The notes under the pieces are model-generated. The model had not been told where the DNA came from. It did not search any database and saw only the letters and a program-made list of their open reading frames with translations. Below, piece by piece: positions 8,578 through 17,435 of a stretch of DNA of 64,000 nucleotides (its first letter is position 1; the number at the start of each line of letters is the position of its first letter). The stretch comes from Streptomyces sp. NBC_00162 (lineage in GTDB: Bacteria > Actinomycetota > Actinomycetes > Streptomycetales > Streptomycetaceae): assembly GCF_024611995.1 (NCBI RefSeq), contig NZ_CP102510.1:124001-188000 (forward strand), given 5' to 3'. Position numbers and translations under genes: made by a program.

Positions 8578-10394
8578 CTTTCTATACTGCGGCGCTCGAG
8601 TCGGAGTCGAGACCGGTGGACCGGTGCACCGCACCCGCCGTCGAGCTCCCCTTCTGGGGCCGGCTGCGGCCCGAGGTCTGCGCGCTGCGGGGCAACGCCA
8701 CCGGCACCGCGCAGTTCTACCTCTGGGACCGGGCCGGCGGAGGGATCCGCCAGCTCACCGACGCCCCGCACGGTGTCGAACTCGGCCTGCTCGACCCGGC
8801 CGGACGCTGGCTGTGGTGGTACCACGACGAGGACGGCACCGAGCACGGCACCTGGATGCGGGCCCCGCTGCGCGGCGGTCCCGCCGTCCCCGCCCTGCCC
8901 GGCGTCCCGCCCGGCACCCCCGAGGGCCTGGCCGTCGGCGCCTCGGGCCTGGCCGTCGCCGGGGTCACCGCCGCGGACGGCCGTACGGACATCCACCTGC
9001 TGCGGGCCGGCGCGGACCGGGCCGAGGTGCTGTACGGCGCGGACACCCCGCTCTACCTCGGCGGCCTCAGCGACGACGAGGCGTACGTGCTGGTGCTGCA
9101 CGCCGAGTACGGCGATCCGCAGCGGCCCTCGCTGCGCGTACTGGACCAGGGCGGCGCGCTGGTGGGGGAGCTCCGCGACTGGCCGCACAGCGGGCTGCAC
9201 GTCGTGCCCTACGGCTCCCCCTTCCTGCCCGGCGGCCGGCTCGTGCTGGCCACGCACACCCGGGGCGGGCGCCCCGCCCCCCTGCTGTGGGACCCGGTCA
9301 CCGGTGAGGTGCGGGAGATCGCCACCGGCCTGCCCGGTGACGTACGCGCCCGGTTCGTGCCCGACGGCACCGCGCTGCTGCTCCACCACCGCACGCACGG
9401 GCGCAGCGAGCTCTACCGCTACCGGCTCGCCGACGGGCACCTGGAGCAACTGCCCGTGGCGCCCGGCACCGTGCACGCCGCCGTGGCCCGGCCCGACGGC
9501 GACTGCTGGTACACCTTCTCCTCGGCCTCCACCCCGCCCGTCCTGCGCGACCTCGCCGGCAAGGAGCTGCTGTCCGTTCCCGGCCCGGTCGTCCCGGCTG
9601 CCCCGGTCACCGAAGTCCCCGTGCCGCACGGGGAGCTGACGGTCCCGGCCTTCCTCAGCGTGCCGGCCGCCGGCGAAGCCCCGTACCCGACGGTCTTCCT
9701 GCTGCACGGCGGCCCGCACATCGCCGACGGGGACGAGTACAACGGCCCCGCCGCCGCCTGGAACGACGCCGGCTACGCGGTGGCCCGCGTCAACTACCGG
9801 GGCTCCGCCGAGAACGGCACCGCCTGGCAGTTCGGCCACCGCGAGGCCGTCGGGCACACCGAACTCTCCGACGTCGCCGCCGTCCGCGCCCACCTGGTCG
9901 AGGCCGGCGTGGCCGACCCGGACCGCTGCGTACTCGCCGGCAGTTCCTGGGGCGGCTACCTGACCCTGCTCGGCCTCGGCACCCAGCCCGGGCTGTGGGC
10001 CTGCGGGCTCGCCGAGGGCGCCGTCGGCGACTACCCGGCCGCCTACCGCGAGCAGTTGCACAGCCTGCGCTGGGTGGACCGGGCCATGTTCGGCGGCACC
10101 CCCCACGAGGTGCCCGAGCGCTATGCCGCCGCCTCCCCGCACACGTACGCCGACGCCGTCCGCGCACCCCTGCTGGTGCTGGCCGGCGACCACGACGCGC
10201 GCTGCCCGGTCGGCCAGATCGAGTCGTACGTACGGGCGCTGGCCGCCCGCGGCGCGGACGTCGACCTCCGGCTGCGCTCCACCGGCCACGCCAGTGCCCG
10301 CGCCGAGGTCGGCGCGGACGCCATGTCAGCACAGATCGCCTTCGTGCGGAGCCGCATCGGCGACGCCGCACCCACCGGAAAGCAGGACGCATGA
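8574..10394 (+). CDS. S9 family (prolyl-oligopeptidase-type) serine peptidase
   Basis: This protein of about 606 residues has an N-terminal beta-propeller-like half (about residues 25-345) and a C-terminal alpha/beta-hydrolase half. The catalytic triad is visible: Ser in GSSWGGYL, Asp in AGDHDARCP, His in STGHAS. The oxyanion-type motif HGGPH sits ahead of the serine. There is no signal peptide, so the enzyme should be cytoplasmic. Related enzymes cleave short peptides or N-terminal acyl-aminoacyl groups. The GTG at 8574 overlaps the putative leader stop; GTG at 8616 is an alternative start, and conserved sequence only begins near PAVELPFWG. The stop overlaps the 57-residue peptide gene by ATGA. 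Possible roles are processing that peptide, trimming the NRPS product, or self-protection; the sequence does not decide. Confidence 0.88.
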   Translation: MTFYTAALESESRPVDRCTAPAVELPFWGRLRPEVCALRGNATGTAQFYLWDRAGGGIRQLTDAPHGVELGLLDPAGRWLWWYHDEDGTEHGTWMRAPLRGGPAVPALPGVPPGTPEGLAVGASGLAVAGVTAADGRTDIHLLRAGADRAEVLYGADTPLYLGGLSDDEAYVLVLHAEYGDPQRPSLRVLDQGGALVGELRDWPHSGLHVVPYGSPFLPGGRLVLATHTRGGRPAPLLWDPVTGEVREIATGLPGDVRARFVPDGTALLLHHRTHGRSELYRYRLADGHLEQLPVAPGTVHAAVARPDGDCWYTFSSASTPPVLRDLAGKELLSVPGPVVPAAPVTEVPVPHGELTVPAFLSVPAAGEAPYPTVFLLHGGPHIADGDEYNGPAAAWNDAGYAVARVNYRGSAENGTAWQFGHREAVGHTELSDVAAVRAHLVEAGVADPDRCVLAGSSWGGYLTLLGLGTQPGLWACGLAEGAVGDYPAAYREQLHSLRWVDRAMFGGTPHEVPERYAAASPHTYADAVRAPLLVLAGDHDARCPVGQIESYVRALAARGADVDLRLRSTGHASARAEVGADAMSAQIAFVRSRIGDAAPTGKQDA

Positions 10395-10564
10395 CCGAGC
10401 AGACCACCCCCAACAACGACGACGCCACCACCCCCGGCGACAACGCCGCCCCGGCCGCCGCCCCGGCGCCGCGCCGCCGCTTCACCGTCCAGCGCGGCGG
10501 CTGCGGCTGCGAGGGCAAGCCCTCCCCGACCGCCCAGGCCAAGCCCACGCAGGACAGCCGATGA
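10391..10564 (+). CDS. 57-residue Cys-containing peptide of unknown function
   Basis: This ORF is linked by ATGA overlaps at both ends, to the S9 peptidase before it and to rsgA after it, so it is almost certainly translated. The N-terminal half is acidic and Thr/Asn/Ala/Pro-rich (MTEQTTPNNDDATTPGDN) and looks disordered. The middle is basic (PRRRFTVQRGG), followed by the pair of cysteines CGCEG and a Pro/Lys/Gln tail. I recognise no family. A leader-like half, a compact Cys core and an adjacent peptidase resemble a ribosomal-peptide precursor, but no RiPP cyclase or dehydratase is visible here. A small metal- or nucleic-acid-binding protein is equally possible. Confidence 0.7.
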   Translation: MTEQTTPNNDDATTPGDNAAPAAAPAPRRRFTVQRGGCGCEGKPSPTAQAKPTQDSR

Positions 10565-11661
10565 CGCCGGAACCCGACTTCGCCGCACTCGCCCCGCTCG
10601 GCTGGCGCGGCGACCTCGCCGAGGCCTGGCCCGAGCGGCTGGCCGCACTCGACGGGGCCGCACCCGGCCAGACCCGCTTCGCCGGCCGCGTCGGCCAGGT
10701 CGACCGCGGCGCCGCCACCGTGCTGACCCCCGACGGCGAGCTGCGCGCCCAGCTCGGCCCCCGGCTGTTCCGGGACGGCGAACCCCCGCTGGGCGGGGCC
10801 CAGCTGGCCACCGGCGACTGGGTCGTGGTGGGCGGACCCGCCCCGTACCTGATCCTCGACGTCCTGCCGCGCCGCTCGGCCTTCGTCCGCGGCACCGCGA
10901 ACCGCAGGACCGAGTCCCAGATCGTCGCCACCAACGTCGACACCGTCTTCGTGGTCGCCGCCCTCACCGGCGAGCAGCGGCTGCGCCGCATCGAGCGCTA
11001 CCTGGCCGTCGCCTGGCAGAGCGGCGCCCAGCCCGTCGTGGTGCTGAGCAAGGCCGATCTGCACCCCGATCCGGCCGCGGCGGCCGAGGAGGTGGAGCGC
11101 ATCGCGCTCGGCTCCCCCGTCCACACCGTCTCCTCCCGCACCGGCGAGGGCCTCGACGCCCTGGACCGGTACGTCGAGCCGGGCCGCACCGTCGCCCTCG
11201 TGGGCCTGTCCGGCGTGGGCAAGTCCACGCTGACCAACCGGCTGCGCGGCGAGGAGGTGCTGTCCACCCAGGAGGTCCGATCGGACTTCAAGGGCCGGCA
11301 CACCACCACGCACCGCGAGCTGGTCCCGCTGCCCGGCGGCGGCCTGCTCATCGACACCCCCGGCATGCGGGCGCTGGCCGTGTGGGACGCCGAGGAGGGA
11401 ATCGACAAGGCCTTCGCGGACGTCGAATCCCTCACCGGCGACTGCCAGTTCCGCGACTGCGGCCACCAGGACGAGCCGGGCTGCGCGGTCCGGGGCGCGG
11501 TCGTCACCGGCTCCCTGGACGCGGACCGGCTCGGCAACTGGGAGAAGCTGCGCCGCGAACAGCGCATGCTGGAACTGCGCCAGGACGCCCGCGCCCGTTC
11601 CGAGGACAAGCAGCGCATCCGCACCCGGGCCCGCGCCCTGAAGAAGCGCCCCCACCGCTGA
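10561..11661 (+). CDS. rsgA: Ribosome small-subunit-dependent GTPase RsgA
   Basis: This is a 366-residue circularly permuted GTPase. The motif order is G4 (SKAD), then G1 (GLSGVGKST), then G3 (DTPGM), as in RsgA/YjeQ. The C-terminal zinc site is C-x4-C-x-H-x5-C within CQFRDCGHQDEPGC, followed by a basic tail. An OB-like N-terminal domain precedes the GTPase (about residues 40-115). Known RsgA proteins bind the 30S decoding region and help late subunit maturation. The ATG at 10561 overlaps the stop of the preceding peptide gene (ATGA), so it is produced from the same operon. A ribosome-maturation factor inside a biosynthetic locus may be incidental, or may help cells tolerate a ribosome-targeting product. 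Confidence 0.93.
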   Translation: MTPEPDFAALAPLGWRGDLAEAWPERLAALDGAAPGQTRFAGRVGQVDRGAATVLTPDGELRAQLGPRLFRDGEPPLGGAQLATGDWVVVGGPAPYLILDVLPRRSAFVRGTANRRTESQIVATNVDTVFVVAALTGEQRLRRIERYLAVAWQSGAQPVVVLSKADLHPDPAAAAEEVERIALGSPVHTVSSRTGEGLDALDRYVEPGRTVALVGLSGVGKSTLTNRLRGEEVLSTQEVRSDFKGRHTTTHRELVPLPGGGLLIDTPGMRALAVWDAEEGIDKAFADVESLTGDCQFRDCGHQDEPGCAVRGAVVTGSLDADRLGNWEKLRREQRMLELRQDARARSEDKQRIRTRARALKKRPHR

Positions 11662-11780
11662 CCCGGTCCCGGTTCACGGTTCCACGGCCGGGGCTCGAGC
11701 GTCCCTCAGGTCGCCCACCAGCGGCTTTTCCCCGGACCCCGGCACACTGCCGGGAGCGGCACCGCACGGGGGGAGAGCCG

Positions 11781-14072
11781 ATGACACCGAGGCCGCAGGA
11801 ACTGGTGCGGCGGGACCGGGAGCTCGGCAGGCTCCGGGAGCTGCTCGCGGTGACCCGGCGAGGCGAGGGCCGGGCCGCCCTGGTCACCGGCAGCCCCGGC
11901 ACCGGCAAGAGCGCGCTCGTCCGGGCGTTCACCGCCGAGGCGGCGGCCGCCGGAGCCTTCGTGCTGCACGCGTCCGCCTCCCCGGCGGAACAGGGCATCC
12001 CGCTCGGCGTCGCCGGGCAGCTGCTCAGCGCCGTACCCGGATTCACCGGGCCCGATCCCGATCCCGACGCCGCCCTGCCGGTGGTAAGGGACGTCCTGGT
12101 GGAGCTGGCCGCCACCGCCCCGGCCGTCGTCATCGCCGTCGACGACATCGAGTACACCGACGAACTCTCCGCGCGCTGCCTGCTCCACCTGTGCGGCCGG
12201 ATCGGAGCCGCGCGCATCATGCTGCTCGGCGCGGGCTCCACGTACCAGCCGCCCCACCCGCCGGCCGCCGCCCTGCCGGTCGCCGAACTCGCCCGCCACC
12301 CCCGGTGCCTGGCCATCGCCCTCACCACCCTCGACGAGGACGGCGTCGCCGGGTTCCTGCGCACCCCGTACGGCGGGGCCGTGGACCCGGCCGAGGCCCG
12401 GCTGCTCGCCTCCGCCTGGCACCGGGCCACCGGCGGGAACCCCCGGCTGCTGCACGCCCTCGCCGAGGACCGGTCCCAGTGCGGACCGCTGCGCTCCGCC
12501 CGCCCGGTGGCCTCCGCCGCCTTCAAACGGGCCGTCACCGGCTGCCTGCGCCCCGGCGGAACCCGGGACGCGGCCCGGGCGCTCGCCGTACTCGGCCGCT
12601 CCGCCACCCTCACCACGCTCGCCCGGCTGCTCGGTGTCCACGAACGGGCCGTGGGGCCGCTGATGGACGTCCTCACCGACACCGGGCTGCTGGAGTCGGG
12701 ACGGTTCCGCCACGAGGCGGCGCGGGCCGCCGTACTGGAGGAACTCCCGCCCCGCGAAAGCGCCCGGCTGCACATCGAGGCCGTCGAGCTGCTGCGCGCC
12801 GACGGAGCCGGAGCCGAGACCGTCGCCCGGCACCTGGTCGCCGCCGACGGGCCGGGTCCCGCGTCCGCGCAGCCGTGGGCCGTCGACGTACTGGCCGAGG
12901 CGGCCGAGCAGGCCCTGCGGGCCGTCCGGCCCAAGGCGGCCGCGGGATTCCTCGACGCCGCGCACCGCCGCTGCCCCGACCCGGTCCGCCGGGCAGCCCT
13001 GCTCGACGCACTGGCCGGCGCCGAATGGGAGAGCGACCCCGCCGCCGTGACCCGCCATCTCCCGGCCCTCGAACAGGCCCTGGACGCGGGGAGGTTCGAA
13101 GCGGACCGGGCCGCGGGCCCGCTCGGGCTGCTGCTGTGGCACGGCCGTCCGGACGCCGCGGCCCGCGCTCTCGACACCTTCGACGCCGTCGGCGCGGGCG
13201 AGCGGGCACGCGGGCTGAGGGCCGGGGCGGCGTACGTCTACCCGGAACTGGGCCCGGCGGACGGGCAGGCCGCCGAAGCAGACCGCACGGCCGCCGTGGA
13301 ACGGGCCGCCGAGGCCCTCGTATCGCGCCAGCACCCGGCTCCCGGTGTGACGGCGGCCCTGTGCGCCCTGCTGTACGTGGGCGAGAGCGACCGGGCCGAG
13401 CACTGGCACGCCTTGCTGCGCGAGACGCGGACCACGCCGGGAGCCCTGGACACCCCGGCCCGCCGGGCGGTGACCGCGGCGGCCGCCGCCCTGGTGCACG
13501 GCCGGCTGGGCCGGCACGCGGAGGCTGCCGGCGAGGCGGAGCGGGCACTGGGCCTGCTGGCGCCGGAGGCCTGGGGGATCGCCGTCGGGATGCCGCTGGC
13601 CGCGGCCGTGCTGGCCGCGACCGGGCTCGGCGACCACGAGGAGGCGGCCCGGCTGCTGCGCATCCCCGTTCCGGAGGCGATGTTCCGCACCCGCGCCGCT
13701 CCCCACTACCTGCTCGCCCGCGGCCGGTTCCGGCTCGCCGCGGAGCAGCCGGTGGCCGCCCTCGGCGATCTGCACGCCTGCCGCGACCTGATGGCCCGCT
13801 GGGGCATCGAACCCTGCGAGGCCCTCGACTGGAGCACCCCGGCGGCCCGGCACCAGGACCCCGTCGCACGGCTGAGCCGGGCGGAGCGGCGGGTGGCGGT
13901 ACTGGCCGCCCAGGGCTGCACCAACCAGGTCATCGCCGCCCGGCTGTTCGTGACCGCGAGCACGGTCGAGCAGCATCTGACGAAGGTCTACCGCAAGCTG
14001 CGCGTGCGCTCGCGGACCGACCTCGCCGAGCTGGTCGGCCCGGGCCGCCCGGCCCAGGGAGTGCCGTCGTAG
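11781..14072 (+). CDS. LAL-family LuxR-type transcriptional regulator
   Basis: This is a 763-residue protein. ATG at 11781 has a GGGGGAGAG ribosome site. The N-terminal ATPase has Walker A (GSPGTGKSAL, about residues 38-47) and Walker B (VVIAVDDIEYTD). A long helical middle region follows, with a C-terminal LuxR helix-turn-helix (LSRAERRVAVLAAQG through TASTVEQHLTKVYRKL). This is the layout of large ATP-binding LuxR regulators, which commonly activate polyketide clusters. It lies 119 bases after rsgA and ends convergently with the dehydrogenase gene. It is the only regulator in the window and a likely pathway activator. Its binding sites cannot be recognised from the sequence. Confidence 0.92.
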   Translation: MTPRPQELVRRDRELGRLRELLAVTRRGEGRAALVTGSPGTGKSALVRAFTAEAAAAGAFVLHASASPAEQGIPLGVAGQLLSAVPGFTGPDPDPDAALPVVRDVLVELAATAPAVVIAVDDIEYTDELSARCLLHLCGRIGAARIMLLGAGSTYQPPHPPAAALPVAELARHPRCLAIALTTLDEDGVAGFLRTPYGGAVDPAEARLLASAWHRATGGNPRLLHALAEDRSQCGPLRSARPVASAAFKRAVTGCLRPGGTRDAARALAVLGRSATLTTLARLLGVHERAVGPLMDVLTDTGLLESGRFRHEAARAAVLEELPPRESARLHIEAVELLRADGAGAETVARHLVAADGPGPASAQPWAVDVLAEAAEQALRAVRPKAAAGFLDAAHRRCPDPVRRAALLDALAGAEWESDPAAVTRHLPALEQALDAGRFEADRAAGPLGLLLWHGRPDAAARALDTFDAVGAGERARGLRAGAAYVYPELGPADGQAAEADRTAAVERAAEALVSRQHPAPGVTAALCALLYVGESDRAEHWHALLRETRTTPGALDTPARRAVTAAAAALVHGRLGRHAEAAGEAERALGLLAPEAWGIAVGMPLAAAVLAATGLGDHEEAARLLRIPVPEAMFRTRAAPHYLLARGRFRLAAEQPVAALGDLHACRDLMARWGIEPCEALDWSTPAARHQDPVARLSRAERRVAVLAAQGCTNQVIAARLFVTASTVEQHLTKVYRKLRVRSRTDLAELVGPGRPAQGVPS

Positions 14073-14091
14073 GGGGTGTCGTGCCGGTCCC

Positions 14092-15846
14092 TCAGCCGCG
14101 GCGCTCCCCGGTACGGAAGCCCCGCCGGTTCTTGCGGCCCAGCGCACCCGCCGCGACCAGCTCGGCCAGGGCCGGCGAGGGCGCCAGCTCCGGCAGCTCG
14201 AAGCTCTCGAAGAGCCGTTCCTGGATGGCGAGCGAGACGTCCAGCCCGATCGTGTCCAGCAGGGCGAACGGCCCCATCGGGTAGCCGTATCCCTCCTCGA
14301 CGGCCGCGTCGGTCGCGGCGATGTCCGTGTCGGCACGCTCCAGCAGGTCCAGCGCGTCACCGAGGTACGGGAACAGCAGCCGGTTGACGATGAACCCGGT
14401 CCGGTCCGGGCACTCCACGGCCGTCTTGCCCAGGTCACGGCAGAGCGCCCGGGCGGTCGCCAGCGCGTCCGCATGCGCGTCCGGCGTGTGAGCCAGCTCC
14501 ACCAGCCGCATGACCGGGGCCGGGTTGAAGAAGTGCAGGCCGATCACGTCGGCCGGGCGGCCCGACGCCTCGGCGCAGGCGGTGACGGACAGGCTCGAGG
14601 TGGTGGTGGCCAGGACCGTGCCCGGTGCGCAGACCTCACCGAGGCGCCCGAACAGCGCCTGCTTCGCGTCGAGCTCCTCGACGATGGCCTCCACGACCAG
14701 GTCGCGGTCGCCGAGCGCCGCCAGGTCGTGGGACGTCTCCAGCCGGCCGAGCGCCGCCTCCCGCTCCGCGGGAGTGATCCGGCCCCTGCGCACCCGGCGG
14801 GTCAGCGAATCGCCGACCGCTTCCAGGGCCCGCGCGGCCTGTTCCGCGCCGCGCGCCACGAGCACCGTGTGCCGGCCGCCGACCGCCATGACCTCGGCGA
14901 TGCCGCGGGCCATGGCGCCCGAGCCGACCACGCCGACGCGGGTGACCGGCCGGGCCGTGCCCGCGCTCGCGCCGCCTGCCGGCGGCGTCACCACGGCGCC
15001 CAGCTCGTCGTACGCGGCGAAGCCCTCGCCGCTCTTGCGGCCCAGGCGGCCGGCCGTGACCATCCGGCTGAGCAGCGGCGACGGTTCGAACGCGCAGTCC
15101 CCGGTGCGCCGCCAGCGGGAGAGGAGCGCCGCGTGGACCGAGTCGACGCCCATGAGGTCGAGCGTCTCCAGCGGGCCCAGCGGAAGACCGCAGCCCAGCC
15201 GCATCGCGGTGTCGATGTCCCGGGCGCTCGCGTAGCCCTCGTCGCACAGGATCGCGGCGCGGTTGAGGTAGGCCAGCACCAGGTCGTCGGCGTCCGCCGC
15301 CGACGGGACGGTGACGGGGACGGGCCGCAGGCCGAGCTCCGCCACGAGGGCGTCGAGCGCCGCCGCGGTGGCGGCCGAGGCCAGCGGGGAGTGGACGGGG
15401 CGGACGGGCCCACCGGAGGCGGGCGGAGTGAAGAACCGCAGGCCCGCGACCGATCCCGGGCTGCCCGAGGCGATGGCCAGCCGGGGCACGGACAGCGTCG
15501 TGGTGGTGGTCAGCACGGGCACGCCGGGCGCGCACCGGGCGACGATGTCGCACAGCACGGCCTTCTTGACGGCCTCGTCCTCGGATACGGCCTCGATCAC
15601 CAGCTCCGCCCGGGAGAGGGCGGCCGGGTCCGTGGTCAGGGTGACGGCGGGCCGGGCGGGCCCGTCGGTCTCGTCCTTCCGCGCGGCGTCGGCGGCCTTG
15701 AGCCGCCGGGCGGTGCGGTCCAGCGCGTCCAGGGTCGTGTCGACCGCGATGACCTCGTGCCCGGCCTCGTGGGCCAGGCGCAGCAACGCCTCGCCGACCG
15801 TGCCCAGTCCGACGATCCCGGTGATCGGCTTGCGCTCCGTGGTCAC
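14092..15846 (-). CDS. Duplicated (two-copy) 3-hydroxyacyl-CoA dehydrogenase
   Basis: This 584-residue protein is built from two full 3-hydroxyacyl-CoA dehydrogenase repeats. The first Rossmann start is GIVGLGTVGEAL and the second VGVVGSGAMARG, near residue 300. The second copy has the expected catalytic HFFNP (GLHFFNPAPVM). The first copy reads GLRFFTPP, losing the catalytic His and the Asn, so it is probably inactive or structural. The start overlaps the CCR stop by ATGA, so the two are co-transcribed and coupled. The likely reaction is acetoacetyl-CoA to 3-hydroxybutyryl-CoA (NADPH), feeding crotonyl-CoA to CCR. A crotonase is needed and is not seen here. It is distinct from the single-copy dehydrogenase at 28708. 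Confidence 0.9.
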   Translation of the reverse strand: MTTERKPITGIVGLGTVGEALLRLAHEAGHEVIAVDTTLDALDRTARRLKAADAARKDETDGPARPAVTLTTDPAALSRAELVIEAVSEDEAVKKAVLCDIVARCAPGVPVLTTTTTLSVPRLAIASGSPGSVAGLRFFTPPASGGPVRPVHSPLASAATAAALDALVAELGLRPVPVTVPSAADADDLVLAYLNRAAILCDEGYASARDIDTAMRLGCGLPLGPLETLDLMGVDSVHAALLSRWRRTGDCAFEPSPLLSRMVTAGRLGRKSGEGFAAYDELGAVVTPPAGGASAGTARPVTRVGVVGSGAMARGIAEVMAVGGRHTVLVARGAEQAARALEAVGDSLTRRVRRGRITPAEREAALGRLETSHDLAALGDRDLVVEAIVEELDAKQALFGRLGEVCAPGTVLATTTSSLSVTACAEASGRPADVIGLHFFNPAPVMRLVELAHTPDAHADALATARALCRDLGKTAVECPDRTGFIVNRLLFPYLGDALDLLERADTDIAATDAAVEEGYGYPMGPFALLDTIGLDVSLAIQERLFESFELPELAPSPALAELVAAGALGRKNRRGFRTGERRG

Positions 15847-17252
15847 TGGCCGGCCTCCTCGGTGCCGGCGTCGGCATCGGCGTCAGTCCGGCTGGCTGGA
15901 TTGGTCCGCTCCGCTGGCGCGTCACGGAACCGGTTGATGGCGTCGAGGTGCGTGGCGCGCAGCTCGTGGTTCCGTACGCCCAGGCCTTCCCCCGGGGCCA
16001 GCGCGAGGACGCCGACCTTGCCGTGGTGGAGGTTCTGGTGGACCTCGTACGCGGCCTGGCCGGTCTCTTCCAGGGAGTGGACCTTCGAGAGGGTCGGGTG
16101 GATCTTGCCCTTGGCGACCAGGCGGTTGGCCTCCCACGCCTCGCGGTAGTTCGCGAAGTGCGAGCCGACGATCTTCTTCAGCGACATCCACAGGTAGCGG
16201 TTGTCGAACTCGTGCCGGTACCCGGAGGTCGAGGCGCAGGTGACGATCGTGCCGCCCTTGCGGGCCACGTAGACGGAGGCGCCGAAGGTCTCGCGGCCCG
16301 GGTGCTCGAAGACGATGTCCACGTCCTCGCCGCCGGTCAGCTCGCGGATGCGCTTGCCGAAGCGCTTCCACTCCCGCGGGTCCTGGGTGTCCTCGTCCTT
16401 CCAGAACCTGTAGCCCTCGGCGCTGCGGTCGATGATCGCGGTCGCGCCCATCCTCCGGCAGATCTCGGCCTTCTGCGGACTGGACACCACGCACACGGGG
16501 TTGGCGCCGCCCGCCAGGGCCAGCTGGGTGGCGTAGGAGCCGAGTCCGCCGCTGGCGCCCCAGATCAGGACGTTGTCGCCCTGCTTCATGCCGGCGCCGT
16601 TGCGGGAGACCAGCTGGCGGTAAGCCGTGGAGTTGACCAGACCGGGGGAGGCGGCTTCCTCCCACGTCAGGTGCTCGGGCTTGGGCATCAGCTGGTTCGA
16701 CTTCACCAGCGCGAGCTCCGCCAGGCCGCCGAAGTTGGTCTCGAAGCCCCAGATGCGCTGCTCGGGGTCGAGCATCGTGTCGTTGTGCCCCTCGGCGGAC
16801 TCCAGCTCCACGGACAGGCAGTGGGCCACCACCCGGTCGCCGGGCTGCCAGCGGTTCACGCCGGGGCCGGTGCGCAGCACCACGCCGCACAGGTCGGAGC
16901 CCAGCACGTGGTACGGGAGGTCGTGACGCCTGGTCAGTTCGCTGAGCCGGCCGTAGCGCTCCAGGAACCCGAAGGTCGGCAGCGGCTCGAAGATCGACGA
17001 CCACACGGTGTTGTAGTTGACGGCGCTCGCCATGACCGCGACCAGCGCCTCGCCCGGCCCCGGTTCGGGGGTCGGCACGTCCTGGAGGTGCAGGGACTTG
17101 CGGGGGTCCTTGTCCGCCGTCGCCATGCCTTCGAACATGCCGGTGTCTTCCTTGCGGACCACATTGCCGCGGTAGCTCTCCGGCAGCCGGAGGTTCCGGA
17201 AGTCACCCGGGGCCGCTTCCTCGGAGAGCAGAGCACTGATGATCTCGTCCAC
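15843..17252 (-). CDS. ccr: Crotonyl-CoA carboxylase/reductase (CCR)
   Basis: This is a 469-residue zinc-less medium-chain dehydrogenase of CCR type, with the characteristic long N-terminal segment (YRGNVVRKEDTGMFEG), SAVNYNTVWSSIFEP, LGSDLCGVVLRTG, the NADPH motif WGASGGLGSYATQLA, and FEHPGRETFGASVYV. It reductively carboxylates crotonyl-CoA to (2S)-ethylmalonyl-CoA; without CO2 such enzymes also make butyryl-CoA. GTG at 17252 was chosen because AAGGGA lies seven bases upstream; a TTG at 17288 would add 12 residues but has no ribosome site. It is the first gene of a two-gene minus-strand operon. A polyketide synthase AT at 33918-34808 has the TAGH motif associated with ethylmalonyl selection, a plausible destination. 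Confidence 0.94.
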   Translation of the reverse strand: MDEIISALLSEEAAPGDFRNLRLPESYRGNVVRKEDTGMFEGMATADKDPRKSLHLQDVPTPEPGPGEALVAVMASAVNYNTVWSSIFEPLPTFGFLERYGRLSELTRRHDLPYHVLGSDLCGVVLRTGPGVNRWQPGDRVVAHCLSVELESAEGHNDTMLDPEQRIWGFETNFGGLAELALVKSNQLMPKPEHLTWEEAASPGLVNSTAYRQLVSRNGAGMKQGDNVLIWGASGGLGSYATQLALAGGANPVCVVSSPQKAEICRRMGATAIIDRSAEGYRFWKDEDTQDPREWKRFGKRIRELTGGEDVDIVFEHPGRETFGASVYVARKGGTIVTCASTSGYRHEFDNRYLWMSLKKIVGSHFANYREAWEANRLVAKGKIHPTLSKVHSLEETGQAAYEVHQNLHHGKVGVLALAPGEGLGVRNHELRATHLDAINRFRDAPAERTNPASRTDADADAGTEEAGQ

Positions 17253-17435
17253 GTGATGTCCCTTGAAGTCGAGGAGCGCCTCAGCCAAACGTAGGAACGG
17301 GCCCCGGGCCCCGGCACCCCAGACGTTCCCCTAGGCCCGGACGGCGTCGGGGCCAGGGGGGTCCCAGGGGATCCGGACCCGGCCGCCGCACCCGCAGGCT
17401 GGGTATCGAGCTCTGTCCGGGAATGAGGAGATCCG
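17253..17435. promoter_or_regulatory. Divergent promoter region, CCR operon versus thioesterase/KS operon
   Basis: The 183 bases between the CCR start (minus) and the thioesterase start (plus) must hold promoters for both operons. A GAGGAG ribosome site precedes 17436. A single TCGAGCT heptamer at 17406 lacks an 11-bp partner. No clear -10/-35 pair or perfect inverted repeat was found by eye. Confidence 0.5.

Noticed and set aside
11695..11712. SARP-like repeat upstream of the LAL regulator (TCGAGCG then TCAGGTC)
   Set aside because: Only the first unit is good; a single heptamer is expected by chance in this DNA.
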